The notes: generated from the sequence alone by a model not told the origin. Positions 18,031 to 27,109 are shown, numbered from the stretch's first letter. The stretch is DNA of 64,000 nt from Hyphomicrobium_A sp963722495 (GCA_963722495.1 CAVRND010000022.1:124001-188000); one strand, 5' to 3'. Translations and numbers: made by a program.

Positions 18031-18660
18031 CTACTGCGCGGCGGCGGGTGCGAACTCGACCGATGTCTCGCCCCAAGACGGCGCTGGCGGCGCGGCGCAG
18101 GTGCGGGAGGGTCGATGGAGCTTGTCGTTCCCCAGTGATCGCTCGCCGCAACGGCGTCGGCCCCGACCGGGACTGGAACACGGCCGGGCGGCACCTGCAC
18201 GCGCACGCGCGATTGCTCGCCAGGGCGAACCAGCGTTTCGGTGTTGGCGAGCCCGGCTTCGCGTAAAGCGCCGGCGCGGTTTCTGGTCGCCACTTTGAGA
18301 TCGCCCTTCGACAACGCGTTTTTGACCGCCATCGCCTTCGTCAGGTCCGCGATGGCTTGGCCCGGGCTTGCCGAGCTCGCGATACGCAAGGCCGCGATAG
18401 TAGAGCGCTTGCGCAGTCTTGGTTTCGGAGAGATTTCCCTGCAGGAGCGCGTCGCTCAGGGTCTCGACGGCAACTTCGATCGCGCCTTCCTGATAGGCGT
18501 TGATGCCAGCCTCGAGCGACTTCTGGGCGCCGGCGCCGGTGGGGACATGAGGCTGCGCCAAGCCGGGCGAGCTGGCGCACAGCGCAAGGGCGAGAAGCCC
18601 AACCGCAGCCGGCGCAGACCGCGCGATCAAATTTCGCAATAGGCTTTTAAAGCGCTGCAT
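18031..18660 (-). CDS. Exported tetratricopeptide-type protein, two frameshifts
   Basis: Signal peptide AAVGLLALALCASSPGLAQ after ATG 18658-18660. Helical repeats follow: AGINAYQEGAIEVAVETLSD, then TAQALYYRGLAYRELGKPG and QAIADLTKAMAVKNALSKG, the TPR pattern. The C-terminal tail reads VRVQVPPGRVPVPVGADAV and ends WGETSVEFAPAAAQ. Single extra bases near 18360 and 18090 break the frame; the joined protein ends at 18031. TPR proteins of this size scaffold envelope complexes; no partner can be named. Confidence 0.6.
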   Translation of the reverse strand: MQRFKSLLRNLIARSAPAAVGLLALALCASSPGLAQPHVPTGAGAQKSLEAGINAYQEGAIEVAVETLSDALLQGNLSETKTAQALYYRGLAYRELGKPGPSHRGPDEGDGGQKRVVEGRSQSGDQKPRRRFTRSRARQHRNAGSPWRAIARARAGAARPCSSPGRGRRRCGERSLGNDKLHRPSRTCAAPPAPSWGETSVEFAPAAAQ

Positions 18661-18826
18661 GGGTGCACGCTCCGCGAAAGCCGCCAGCTAATCGCGATTC
18701 GCGCCATGCGCAGTAGGCGCCACAATGCGGCTCAACAGCTAAAGCGATCTCATCCAAAGAAACGTTGCCGCGCCGGCCCGGCACGCTGCAAGGACAGGGC
18801 GGATGCGCTCTCATCGCCGGAGCGCG

Positions 18827-19075
18827 TCAGCCTTCGTATGCATTGGCCAGCGCGCGCTTTGCGTCCACCCGAATGGCTTGCAGGGCGGCGATCGCGTCAT
18901 CCACGAACTGGTCGATGTCCGTGTCGGTCGCCAGATGGGGCGAGATGGCGAGATCCGCCGACCGGCTCAGCGCGCTCGACTTGACGTAGAACTGAACGTT
19001 CAGATGCAGCGGGTAACGCCTGTCCTCATCGCCGATGAGATGGAAGCCGAACCTTCCCTTCGTCTCTTCGATCAT
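18827..19075 (-). CDS. Conserved hypothetical protein, 82 aa
   Basis: I take ATG 19073-19075 (MIEETKGRFGFHLIGDEDRR) as start; GGGAGG lies 11 bases upstream. A frame extending to 19147 adds a Cys- and Gly-rich leader that looks non-coding. The protein is soluble, with strand-like YPLHLNVQFYVKSSAL and a C-terminal helix DIDQFVDDAIAALQAIRVDA. No family is recognised. It lies alone, on the same strand as the TPR gene and the SPW gene. Confidence 0.5.
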   Translation of the reverse strand: MIEETKGRFGFHLIGDEDRRYPLHLNVQFYVKSSALSRSADLAISPHLATDTDIDQFVDDAIAALQAIRVDAKRALANAYEG

Positions 19076-19223
19076 CGCCGAATGACCTCCCTTGAGAGCT
19101 CGCGCGCCGCAGCTCTTGACGGGTGCACCTGCCAATAGGCTCGGCATGACGACCGCGATGCGCGCTCGTCATGCCGCCTGTCCAGCATCACCGGCCAAGT
19201 CTGGCGCCCAAGTCTGCGCAACG

Positions 19224-19580
19224 TCAGGCCGTTAGATGACCTTCATGCTCGTTGGTCGCCCAGATCGCCAGCACGATCGCCGCGACGCCGACCGCCAGGT
19301 GCGTGAGCGTGGCAGTGCTCGATCCGCTGAAGCCCAACACCCACGGCGCGATCACGAGCCAGGCGCCCAATAGGCCGCTGACCCATTCCTCCCAGGCCTG
19401 GAAGGCGAACAGCGCCATGAGCGCCATCACGGCGATGATGGCGCCGACCACATACGCATTAAACGCAGCAGGCTGCTCGGCGCCAAAACCAAACAGCCAC
19501 GGTGAGAAGAACAGCCCCGCGCCGAGCAGGAAATTCAGCGTATCCTGCCAATAGGCGGAGAGCCTTTCCAGAAGTGACAT
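19224..19580 (-). CDS. SPW repeat protein, 118 aa
   Basis: ATG 19578-19580 (MSLLERLSAYWQDTLNFLL) preceded by GGAGG. Two repeats of a helix pair with the S/A-P-W signature are visible, FFSPWLFGFGAEQ and VIAPWVLGFSGSS, each followed by a second hydrophobic helix. This is the SPW repeat layout, an integral membrane protein found in many proteobacteria and often near stress genes; its reaction is unknown. It is divergent from the DUF6522-like gene, with a 258-bp shared upstream region. Confidence 0.8.
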   Translation of the reverse strand: MSLLERLSAYWQDTLNFLLGAGLFFSPWLFGFGAEQPAAFNAYVVGAIIAVMALMALFAFQAWEEWVSGLLGAWLVIAPWVLGFSGSSTATLTHLAVGVAAIVLAIWATNEHEGHLTA

Positions 19581-19838
19581 TGCCAACCTCCATTGGTCGA
19601 CATTGCGGGGGTTAAAGTTCTGCCCGCATTTGTGTAATTGATTTAAGTATCGGTGCGGACCGTTCAAGGTTGCGGAGGCACCGCCTAAAGAATTACCCGC
19701 GACGAATATTGCAATGCAGCAGAATTTGTCAGTGCACCAGTGGCCCGCGCACTTGATCTCGCACGCGCTGATTCTTATTTCCGGAGGGCCGCTTGGGAGC
19801 GAACCCGCAACCCACAAGGCAGCGCCGAGAGGCCGCCA

Positions 19839-20159
19839 ATGAACGCTCACCTGCCCCACCCGGCTCCACATACCGCAATCAAGATTGACGACGGCGCCGT
19901 CGAGATAGACGCGTCTATCGTCGCCGCCGGGCTCGGATTGGAGCCGCAAGAGGTCCTGAGCCTCATGCGCGCAAAGGCGATTACAAGCATTTGCGAGCAC
20001 GGCGTCGATGAGGACGCGGGCCGTTACCGCCTCACCTTCTTTCACAAAGGCCGGCGTCTGCGCCTGATCGTCGACGATAGCGGACGTCTCGTGCGCCGCT
20101 CGACGATTGATTTTGGAGATCGCCCGTTGCCCGCTGGAATGCACCGCACCGGCGCGTAG
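19839..20159 (+). CDS. DUF6522-like small protein, 106 aa
   Basis: ATG 19839 with GAGAGG nearby. The protein has AVEIDASIVAAGLGL, EVLSLMRAKAITSICEHG, EDAGRYRLTFFHKGRRLRL and RRSTIDFGDRPLP. This matches the pattern I know from DUF6522 proteins in Alphaproteobacteria: a short helix, a receptor-like beta hairpin with the Arg-rich strand, and a Pro tail. Their function is not known; they often occur beside CBS, SPW and redox genes, as here. The CBS gene follows 37 bp later, so a shared transcript is likely. Confidence 0.6.
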   Translation: MNAHLPHPAPHTAIKIDDGAVEIDASIVAAGLGLEPQEVLSLMRAKAITSICEHGVDEDAGRYRLTFFHKGRRLRLIVDDSGRLVRRSTIDFGDRPLPAGMHRTGA

Positions 20160-20196
20160 ACGGGCAAAGTCATCCGCATTGGCGAGGTGACGTCAG

Positions 20197-20632
20197 ATGA
20201 TGACGATCAAACACGTGCTCGTCGCAAAAGGGCCGCGACGTCCACGCCATCCATCCGGATGCGACGGTGTTCGACGCCCTCAATCTGATGGCGCAGTACA
20301 ATGTCGGATCATTGGCCGTGCTGGAGAACGGCACACTGGTCGGCCTCATCACCGAACGGCATTATGCGCGCGAGATTGTCTTGAAGGGCCGCACGTCACC
20401 GGGAACGCGCGTCCGGGATGTCATGTCGACGAAGGTCGTCTTTGCCCGCCCTGAGCAGACCGTGGAGGAATGCATGGCCATCATGACCGCGAAGGCTGTG
20501 CGGCATCTGCCAGTGCTCGAAGACGGACGACTGGTCGGTCTCGTTTCGATCGGCGACATGGTCAAAAGCGTCATCGGCGATCAGCAATTCACCATCGAAC
20601 AGCTCGAACGCTACATCCACGGCCACCGGTAG
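20197..20632 (+). CDS. CBS domain protein (two CBS motifs), one frameshift
   Basis: The gene begins MMTIKHVLVAKG at 20197. One extra G near 20230 breaks the frame; corrected, it continues GRDVHAIHPDATVFDALNLM, NVGSLAVLENGTLVGLITER, VRDVMSTKVVFARPEQTVEE and RHLPVLEDGRLVGLVSIGDM. These are two CBS motifs, which together form one Bateman module that usually binds adenine nucleotides. Stand-alone CBS proteins of about 145 residues act as energy or redox sensors. It follows the DUF6522-like gene by 37 bp. Confidence 0.8.
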
Positions 20633-21068
20633 TGACCTGCTCATGCGCATTTCCCCGCTGGACGCGGCATGCGCTCCGCCATCCAAGTGTGCGCCCAAAC
20701 GAGCGAAGGGTGCACCATGGCGGACCATGCCAGCGAACTCACCACCCGGACCTGGTCGCCTGCCGCTGATCAACTCCGGCAGGGCGGTCGTTGCATGCTT
20801 CAAATATAAAATTGAGGCGCGTTAGGGGCTTAGGCACTTAGTCCGCAGATTGACCAATGTCAGGTATGCAACGATCTAACGTTGGGGTAGTTTGATGATC
20901 ACTCACGCAGCACCGAGCCCGCCCCAGCTTCGCGGGCTTTGCCTCCCCTAGTCGATCATCGCGTCTTGTTGCGCGTGTGAGGATTGATCGACAGCTCGGG
21001 ACATCAGCGACCGCCGAAGGTCGCACTGCCTCCGGCAGCTTGCGCTTAGCCGCGCCATCGGAAATCGC
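20633..21068. other. Intergenic region without a convincing gene (436 bp)
   Basis: The spacer between the CBS gene and the receiver gene. Short frames exist, but none has a ribosome-binding site. It holds one terminator-like hairpin at 20916-20938 and an AT-rich piece near 20800-20900. Confidence 0.4.
20916..20938 (+). terminator. Hairpin, possible terminator
   Basis: AGCCCGC (20916-20922) pairs with GCGGGCT (20932-20938), a 7-bp GC-rich stem with a 9-base loop, followed by TT only. It could end the CBS transcript, but it lies 284 bp beyond the stop codon, and the U tract is short. Confidence 0.35.
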
Positions 21069-21665
21069 ATGCAACGCCCATCACTAGACGGGCGCTCAAT
21101 CCTCATCGTCGAGGATGAGCCACTGATCGTCATGGACATCACCCAGGCCTTCGAAGGTACCGGCGCCGCATTGACGACGACGAACACACTCAAGCACGCT
21201 CTGATCCTCGTGGAGCACGACGGACTATCCGGCGCCATCCTTGATCACGCGCTCGGAGATGGGAACAGTTCGTTGCTATGCGCGCGTCTCAAGGAGCGTG
21301 GCATCCCCTTCATGATTTACAGCGGGTACACAACCGTCGAAGGACCGTGCAAAGACGCGCTGCACATCTCTAAGCCCGCCGCCGATGGTGTGCTTGTGGC
21401 AGCGATGGAGGGGCTGATCCGGGGTGTCTCCATCCCAACCGAAATGAGCCCATTGCTTGTTGAGCAGCGGCGGGTCGGTGACGAATACCGGGTCGTGGAA
21501 AAGGCGATCGATGGACTACGCAACCTGATGGTGACCGGCGACGCGGGAGCAATCGACCGCGCCGCAATGGAAGCGGACGTTGTCGCTCGCACGACCGACC
21601 TAATGCTGCTTCGACAGCGCATGCTTGAACTTGAACGCACCGTCGCGTCCTTGCGACCTACCTAA
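21069..21665 (+). CDS. Single-domain response regulator with helical extension
   Basis: A receiver domain of about 120 residues: ILIVEDEPLIVMDI (acidic pocket), GAILDHALGDG with the phospho-acceptor Asp, FMIYSGYT (switch Ser) and HISKPA (Lys). A helical tail follows, with RVVEKAIDGLRNLM and MLLRQRMLELERTVASL, possibly a coiled coil. There is no DNA-binding domain. It precedes an HWE histidine kinase by 74 bp on the same strand, which suggests a two-component pair. The receiver is closely related to the shorter one at 27110 (shared P-F-x-I-Y-S-G-Y-T-x-V-E-G). Confidence 0.8.
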   Translation: MQRPSLDGRSILIVEDEPLIVMDITQAFEGTGAALTTTNTLKHALILVEHDGLSGAILDHALGDGNSSLLCARLKERGIPFMIYSGYTTVEGPCKDALHISKPAADGVLVAAMEGLIRGVSIPTEMSPLLVEQRRVGDEYRVVEKAIDGLRNLMVTGDAGAIDRAAMEADVVARTTDLMLLRQRMLELERTVASLRPT

Positions 21666-21739
21666 AAACTCTCGATTGGCAGCAATGCCAACCGCCCAGT
21701 CCGCTCGTAGACGTCGAAGATTAGAAAGTCCGCATTCCA

Positions 21740-22743
21740 ATGGCCTCATCCGAATGTTCAGGCACGCAGGTATGGAGCGAAAACCATTTGCGCGCTGCTA
21801 CGGACGCGGCGGGGGTGGCGTTGTGGTCGTGGAACGTCGATACGGATGAGGTGACGCTCGACAAGCGCGCCTGCGAACTGTGGGGCGTCCCGGCAGCAGA
21901 ACGTATTACCTTCGAAACGCTGTCGGCGAAAATCCATCCGCAGGACTTAGATAGGGTCCGAACGGCCTTCACGGCAACACGTGGGATAGTCGGCTCCTAC
22001 GAGGTGGACTTCCGCATCCTACTTGACGAACTAGTGCGTTGGGTTTCTGCCCGTGGCAAAGGCGACGACGAGAACATTCGCGCCGGTGTCATGTTCGGAA
22101 TCTTTCTCGATGTAACGCAGCGCAAGCTCGCCGAGGAAGCGCACGAACTGATCGCCGGCGAAATGAGCCATCGGGTGAAGAACCTCTTGGCTGTGGCATC
22201 GGCACTGACGCAGATCACGTCGCGCGCCGCGACAACGCAGGAAATGGCCAAAGACCTGACCAATCGGCTGATCACGCTGGGACGCGTGCACGACTTGGTT
22301 CGACCTGTTCCTGGTCAAGAGAGGCGGGCAGTGCTGATGGCGGACCTGCTCACGATTTTGCTCTCGCCCTACGACGGAAGTGGCGACAGCAGGCGCATCC
22401 GCGTCGCCGCACCCAAGATCAATGTCGGGAGAGAGCATCTTCGACGAGCTTGGCGCTGGTCATCCATGAGCTCGCCACCAACTCTGCCAAATACGGTGCT
22501 CTTTCCGTGGCGCCGGGCCTGCTTGGATGTGACTCGTGCGCTGACGACGAGAGCGAAGTCGTCATTGTCTGGACTGAGCGCGGCGGCCCCCCGGTAGCCG
22601 CTCCTGAGAAGCCGCCCGGATACGGCAGCCGTATGATCGCCCGTAGCCTGTCGGCTCAGCTAGGTGGCACGATTGCCATGAACTGGTCCAAGGAAGGCGT
22701 CATCGCAACCCTGCGTCTCAACAAGAGCCGTTTGGCATCGTAA
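21740..22743 (+). CDS. PAS-HWE sensor histidine kinase, one frameshift
   Basis: An N-terminal PAS domain (GVALWSWNVDTDEVTLD, ELWGVPAAERI, IHPQDLDRVRTAF) is followed by the H box GEMSHRVKNLLAVASAL and, after a frame break near 22430, the N box LVIHELATNSAKYGALS, the W-T-E-R-G-G-P segment, and GYGSRMIARSLSAQLGG. That order defines the HWE family, common in Rhizobiales, which responds to light or general stress. One G seems to be missing in a GGGG run. No membrane helix, so it is cytosolic. It likely phosphorylates the receiver protein encoded just upstream. Confidence 0.8.
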
Positions 22744-23029
22744 CTGGCCCGCCTCGCGCTCTGCATCTCATCGTCGGCGGGGACTGCAGCGGCTGCACGT
22801 CGCAAGCAAGATCAATTTGCCGCTGAGCTGACGGTCGGGCGCGGATCAGAGTCTGTTGGAGCGAGCTACGCCTGATCAGCTTGTGTCCTAAGCGGACGTT
22901 CGACGCACGTTCGGCAGGCACGCAACGCGCCTAGAGGTCGCCACCGTCGTGACGGGAAAGAGCGCCACGCGAACGCCCGCCGGTTTCGCGGCGGGCGTCG
23001 TCGTTGCAAACTCGCGGTGACCCCGGCGC

Positions 23030-23548
23030 TTACTCGCAGGGAACGGTGAGCGTCATGCCGACCGAGGCGAAGAACTTCTTGCAGTCCGTCGGCTTGGCAC
23101 TGACCTCTTTCGCCACCTTGGCAACCGTGGCCTTCACGGTCGCGGCGTCGTTGGAAGCCAAGGAGATCGAGGAGTTCTCGGTCTCCGCAGTCTTCGCCGG
23201 CTCGGCGGGCTCGGCCTTGGCGACCTTCTTCTCGGCCTTCTCCGCCTTCTCGACCTTCGCCTCGGCGCGCTCGACCTTGTCGGACCTGTCACCCTCCGCC
23301 TTGGCGGTGTTCAGCTTCTTGGCCACGGGCTCGCTCCTGACGATCCGCTTCCGGGTCTCAACGGCGCCGCGCGCAGACTTCTTCGCATACGGCTCCGCGG
23401 CGTAGTAATGGCCCGTGTGCGGCAGCGTCGATGAGCTGCGCACGACCTCGGGAACGTACTCGCAGGAAATGCAAGCTTCGGCGGCCGAGGCGAACAGCGT
23501 GCCGGCGGCGATGAGGGCGGCGGCGGTGGCGAGGAAAGTACGGGTCAC
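23030..23548 (-). CDS. Exported Lys/Ala/Glu-rich protein with C-terminal C-x14-C module
   Basis: The 172-residue protein has a signal peptide (ATAAALIAAGTLFASAAEA), then CISCEYVPEVV near the mature N-terminus. A long low-complexity stretch of AEKAEKKVAKAEPAEPAK type follows, probably an extended linker. It then reads ENSSISLAS and ends DCKKFFASVGMTLTVPCE. This end is shared with the protein at 29103 (TCKRYIAAVGQTVSVPCD) and, with changes, with the TPR protein at 60288. I do not recognise the module. It likely forms a disulfide-closed hairpin in the periplasm. Confidence 0.6.
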   Translation of the reverse strand: MTRTFLATAAALIAAGTLFASAAEACISCEYVPEVVRSSSTLPHTGHYYAAEPYAKKSARGAVETRKRIVRSEPVAKKLNTAKAEGDRSDKVERAEAKVEKAEKAEKKVAKAEPAEPAKTAETENSSISLASNDAATVKATVAKVAKEVSAKPTDCKKFFASVGMTLTVPCE

Positions 23549-24170
23549 GGAATATCTCCACGGTTGGACGGTTAAATCTGTCTCTGAGGGCGGATGATGC
23601 CGTGGCGGGCCGGGGTGCGCTGTTCCCCCCGTGACAGGGGGATTTTAGCGGGTCCGGGCCCCTCGCCGCCCCGAACTAATCCCCGCCCCGGCGCGCTGTG
23701 CCTATCCTTCCCCATCCCGCCCCGCTCAAGGGGTCGATCTCGAGACGTTCCTGTATCGAGGGCGGGCTGCAGGTCGGGTACTGGCACCATAACGTGTGGG
23801 GCCACTGCCTGAGGCTCGCCGCGCCCACCGACTGCAATGTCGGAGGAGGAAACTCCTGAAACGCCGCGGGTATGCCCATAATCCTGCTGCGGGGCGGCCA
23901 ACGTCGCTCAAAAAAATAAATCAGCTTCGCGGCGTTCCCCGCCCCGCAGCCCCTTGATTTGCAAGCCCCGCCGGCGCGGCCTCGCGGGCGGAACGCGCAT
24001 GCCAAGTCGCCTCCCAACCGCACGGATTTTCGGGATCTTTTGCGGACTGGATAGAGCCGGAGGACAGAAGTTGCCGTTGTGATCGCCCGGCGATAAATTT
24101 CGCCATGTTTTAGCCAGAGGCTTTCCCGGTACGCCCTATTTATCGCCCGGAGAAGCCCAGGGGGGCTCCA
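23549..24170. other. Intergenic region without a gene (622 bp), with an inverted repeat
   Basis: No frame has both a ribosome-binding site and protein-like composition. GC-rich pieces (23600-23720, 23930-24000) alternate with an AT-rich one near 23900. An inverted repeat at 24089-24147 lies close to the next start codon. I see no tRNA-, tmRNA- or RNase-P-like motif in it. Confidence 0.4.
24089..24147 (+). promoter_or_regulatory. Inverted repeat before the 654-aa gene
   Basis: GGCGATAAAT (24089-24098) is repeated in reverse complement as ATTTATCGCC (24138-24147), a perfect 10-bp pair with a 39-base loop, ending 23 bases before the start codon at 24171. It may be an operator pair or an RNA structure in the leader. 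Confidence 0.4.
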
Positions 24171-26135
24171 TTGATTTCTGCACGCCATTTTGCCCGCGCG
24201 GCGACGGCAAGTTTGCTGATCGCTGGCGCATTCGCCGCCCCGGCCGCGCGCGCCGAGCCGAAGGCTCCGCCCGCCGCCACGTGCGAGAACGAGATCGGGC
24301 TGACGATGCTGGCTTCGCCGCTGGCGCCGTGGAAGGGGGTGCCGCTGCGCGTCGTCTTCACCTCCGAGACCCCGCTCGACGGCGAGCTGTCGCTGATCGG
24401 CCCCGATGGTGCCGTCGCCGTCTCATCGCGCGACCGCAAGGGCGGCCCGCCGTACTACTGGTACGCCGAGGTTCCCGCCCCCGCCGCCGGGACGTGGCAC
24501 GCCAAGCTGGTGCGCGAGAAGGCATCGGCCGAGTGCAGCACGGTGACGCGCGAGATCGCCGTCCGCCGCGCGCCGTCCGGACCGCCGCGCGCGGTGAAGG
24601 CCGTCTGGCCCGTGCGCGACACCTGGAACCGGTCGACCGAGAACATCTACTCGGCGTGGATCGAGACGCTGTTCGACGCGCCGATCGAGCAGGCGCTGTC
24701 GTGGCCGGCGCTGCACGAGGTGCTGCGCGACAAATCCCGCAACTTCCTGTTCAACCATCTGGGCGCCGGCGAGGACGAGAAGAAGCTCGTCATCCGTCCC
24801 GACTGCGCCGACCTTCCCTATTTCCTGCGCGCCTACTTCGCCTTCAAGATGGGCCTGCCGTTCGGCTACTCGAAGTGCTCGCGCGGCGGCGGCGGCCAGC
24901 CCCCGCAGTGCCCCGCCTGGTGGAACATCCAGAAGGAGGAGCCGCCTCCGCTGCCGCCCGAGCAGCGCGTGGCGCAGAACCAGCCGCCCGGCCTGTTCGG
25001 ATTCTTCGGCGGTCCGGTCGGTGGCCCGCCGCCCGCATACCGGCCGCCGCCGCCGCGCCCGCCGGGACTGGTGCAGGGATTCGGATTCTATTTGCGCACG
25101 ACGCTCGCCAACGGCGTGCATTCCGGCGCCGGACGCACGGCGGCGGCCGACGACAACTCCGATTATTATCTCGTGCCGCTGAAGCAGGAGACGCTGCGCC
25201 CCGGCACCATCTACGCCGACCCCTACGGCCACGTGCTGGTGATCTCCAAGCGCGTGGCGCAGACGGGCGGCGCCGCGGGCGTGTTCCTCGCCGTCGACGG
25301 GCAGCCCGACGGCACCGTGGCGCGCAAGCGCTTCTGGCGCGGCAACTTCCTGTTCGCGCAGGATCCCGAACTCGGCAGTCCCGGGTTCAAGCGCTTTCGG
25401 CCGATCGTGGCCGGCAAGGGCGGGGCGCTGCGGCGGCTGAGCAACGAGGAGATCGCCAACGATCCGCAGTACGGCGATTTCTCGCTCGACCAGTCGAAGC
25501 TCGATATCGAGGCGTTCTACGATCGCATGGAAGACGTGATGTCGCCGGCGCCGCTCGATCCGCTGGGCGCCATGAAGGAGGCGATCACGGCGCTCGAGGA
25601 GCAGGTCAACACGCGCGTGACGTCGGTCGAGAACGGACGCAAGTACCAGGTCGGCGGCGGCGGCGAGGTGGCGATGCCGGACGGCGCGTCGATCTTCGAG
25701 ACCACCGGCGCGTGGGAAGATTTCGCTACGCCCTCACGCGATTTGCGGTTGCTGATCGCCATCGACGTCGTGCGCGGCTTCCCCGATCGCGTGGCGCGGC
25801 GCCCCGAGCGTTATGCCATGCCGGCGGGCAAGAGCGTCGCCGACGTGAAGGCCGAGATGGAGAGCGTGCTCGCCAGCGAACTGGCTTCGCGCAAGTTCGC
25901 CTATACACGCAGCGACGGCTCGCCGTTCACGCTGGCGCTCAAGGACGTCGCCGACCGCGCTGCTCAGCTCGAGATGGCCTACAACGTCAACGACTGCGTC
26001 GAGCTCCGCTGGGGCGCGCCTGACAACAGCGACGAGGCCGCGACATGCAAGCGGCGCGCGCCCGGCGCCCAGCGCGGCAAGATGACGGAGTACCGCTCGT
26101 GGTTCAACGAGCGGCGCCGGCCCGCGCGCGGCTAA
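24171..26135 (+). CDS. Exported 654-aa protein of unknown function with a papain/NlpC-like Cys-His pattern
   Basis: TTG 24171 start, after GGGGGG; signal peptide AATASLLIAGAFAAPAARA. Residues 35-135 form a beta-rich domain with an Ig-like look (PLRVVFTSETPLDGELSLIG). The centre has RPDCADLPYFLRAYFAFKMG with Cys about 212, a Pro-rich insert (residues 253-300), then GTIYADPYGHVLVIS with His about 354. Cys at a helix start and Gly-His on a strand is the layout of NlpC/P60- and papain-like hydrolases. The C-terminal third is helical. No named family is known to me. Its stop overlaps that of maoC by 4 bp. Confidence 0.6.
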   Translation: MISARHFARAATASLLIAGAFAAPAARAEPKAPPAATCENEIGLTMLASPLAPWKGVPLRVVFTSETPLDGELSLIGPDGAVAVSSRDRKGGPPYYWYAEVPAPAAGTWHAKLVREKASAECSTVTREIAVRRAPSGPPRAVKAVWPVRDTWNRSTENIYSAWIETLFDAPIEQALSWPALHEVLRDKSRNFLFNHLGAGEDEKKLVIRPDCADLPYFLRAYFAFKMGLPFGYSKCSRGGGGQPPQCPAWWNIQKEEPPPLPPEQRVAQNQPPGLFGFFGGPVGGPPPAYRPPPPRPPGLVQGFGFYLRTTLANGVHSGAGRTAAADDNSDYYLVPLKQETLRPGTIYADPYGHVLVISKRVAQTGGAAGVFLAVDGQPDGTVARKRFWRGNFLFAQDPELGSPGFKRFRPIVAGKGGALRRLSNEEIANDPQYGDFSLDQSKLDIEAFYDRMEDVMSPAPLDPLGAMKEAITALEEQVNTRVTSVENGRKYQVGGGGEVAMPDGASIFETTGAWEDFATPSRDLRLLIAIDVVRGFPDRVARRPERYAMPAGKSVADVKAEMESVLASELASRKFAYTRSDGSPFTLALKDVADRAAQLEMAYNVNDCVELRWGAPDNSDEAATCKRRAPGAQRGKMTEYRSWFNERRRPARG

Positions 26136-26593
26136 CCGGCAGAAGGCGCCGGCGCGCGAAACACGACCAGCTTCGAGGTGAGGATCTGCACCACCTCGCC
26201 GCGCTGGTTTATGGTCTCGCTGCGCAGCACGACGATGCCGCGGTCGGGCTTGGAGCGCGAGGGCGTGATCGCCGTCACCTCGCTGACGACGTGCAGCTCA
26301 TCGCCCGGGCGCGTCGGCCGCGGCCAGGAGATCTCCCCGCCGGCACCGATGACGCCGCCGGCGATGGGCGCCCCGCCCTCGACCAGCAGGCGCATCGTCA
26401 ACGCGCCCGTATGCCAGCCGCTGGCGGCGAGGCCGCCGAACATCGATCCGGCGGCGGTTGCCTCGTCGAGGTGAAAGGGCTGCGGGTCGAACTGCCGCGC
26501 GAACCGCTTGATCTCGTCCGCCGTCACGACCGACTTGGCGCTGATGAAGCGCTGGCCGACGTGCAGGTCTTCAAGGTACAGGCTGCCGCCCAT
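26132..26593 (-). CDS. MaoC family dehydratase
   Basis: A 153-residue hot-dog-fold protein: YLEDLHVGQRFISAK, TADEIKRFARQFDPQPFHLD, GGLAASGWHTGALTMRLL and ISWPRPTRPGDELHVVSEV. The Asp/His pair in F-D-P-Q-P-F-H and the A-S-G-W-H-T helix are the (R)-specific enoyl-CoA hydratase signature. It probably hydrates an acyl-CoA intermediate, but the pathway is not indicated by its neighbours. The stop codon CTA (26132-26134 on plus) overlaps the opposite gene's TAA within one CTAA. Confidence 0.85.
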   Translation of the reverse strand: MGGSLYLEDLHVGQRFISAKSVVTADEIKRFARQFDPQPFHLDEATAAGSMFGGLAASGWHTGALTMRLLVEGGAPIAGGVIGAGGEISWPRPTRPGDELHVVSEVTAITPSRSKPDRGIVVLRSETINQRGEVVQILTSKLVVFRAPAPSAG

Positions 26594-26614
26594 GGTGCGC
26601 CCCCTTCGCCGCCG

Positions 26615-26908
26615 TTAGGTCGGCAACACGGAGCGCAGCTGGTCCTCGTATTGCTTCACCGCCTCGAGCGCCCTCTGCTTCATCACCGCTTCCAGCGGCT
26701 CGCTCTCTGCAGGCTTGAACCCCTCGATGGCCCTTTGCGCGTTGGTCACGATCCGTGTCGCGCCCGCCTGCGGGTTGAGCTCGCGCAGGGTCATCGACTG
26801 CAGCAGCTGCGTGAGGATGACGCCCGTGGCGAGGACGAGGCCGCGCAGCTCGGCGTTCTCGCGCGCCAGGCGATCGAGGGCTTCTTTGACGTCTTTGGGT
26901 TCGGACAT
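26615..26908 (-). CDS. Small helical protein, 97 aa
   Basis: ATG 26906-26908 (MSEPKDVKEALDRLARENAE). The first half is a coiled-coil-like helix, LARENAELRGLVLATGVILTQ, followed by TRIVTNAQRAIEGFKPA and a C-terminal helix VMKQRALEAVKQYEDQL. It has no signal or membrane segment. It lies 22 bp upstream of maoC on the same strand and may be in one transcript with it. No family recognised. Confidence 0.5.
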   Translation of the reverse strand: MSEPKDVKEALDRLARENAELRGLVLATGVILTQLLQSMTLRELNPQAGATRIVTNAQRAIEGFKPAESEPLEAVMKQRALEAVKQYEDQLRSVLPT

Positions 26909-27109
26909 GAGGTGAGCTCCGTGCGCGGGTGGGTTTGGCAAGCCCCGCTATCTAGCAATAGAGCCGAATTGTTGCAGCCCCGATCTTTGCGGCTAATGGC
27001 GCATCCAGTTCATGGTCCGGCGGCCCTTTGCACAAAAGTCGCAAATCCGCACCGGTAGCTTCCCCCGCCCGGAGGTGATAAGTCCGCGTGCAACCGCACG
27101 GAGGCCCCG

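Noticed and set aside
19635..19665. FNR/FixK-like site TTGATTTAAGTATCGG upstream of the SPW and DUF6522-like genes
   Set aside because: The spacing between half sites is six, not four, and the right half is poor, so it does not fit the TTGAT-N4-ATCAA consensus.
23549..24170. RNA gene (RNase P, tmRNA or 6S) in the long gap
   Set aside because: None of the conserved motifs of these RNAs could be found on either strand.
24281..26023. 580-residue frame overlapping the exported 654-residue gene
   Set aside because: Same strand, different frame; very Arg-rich and without recognisable domains, while the other frame has a signal peptide and a conserved-looking fold.
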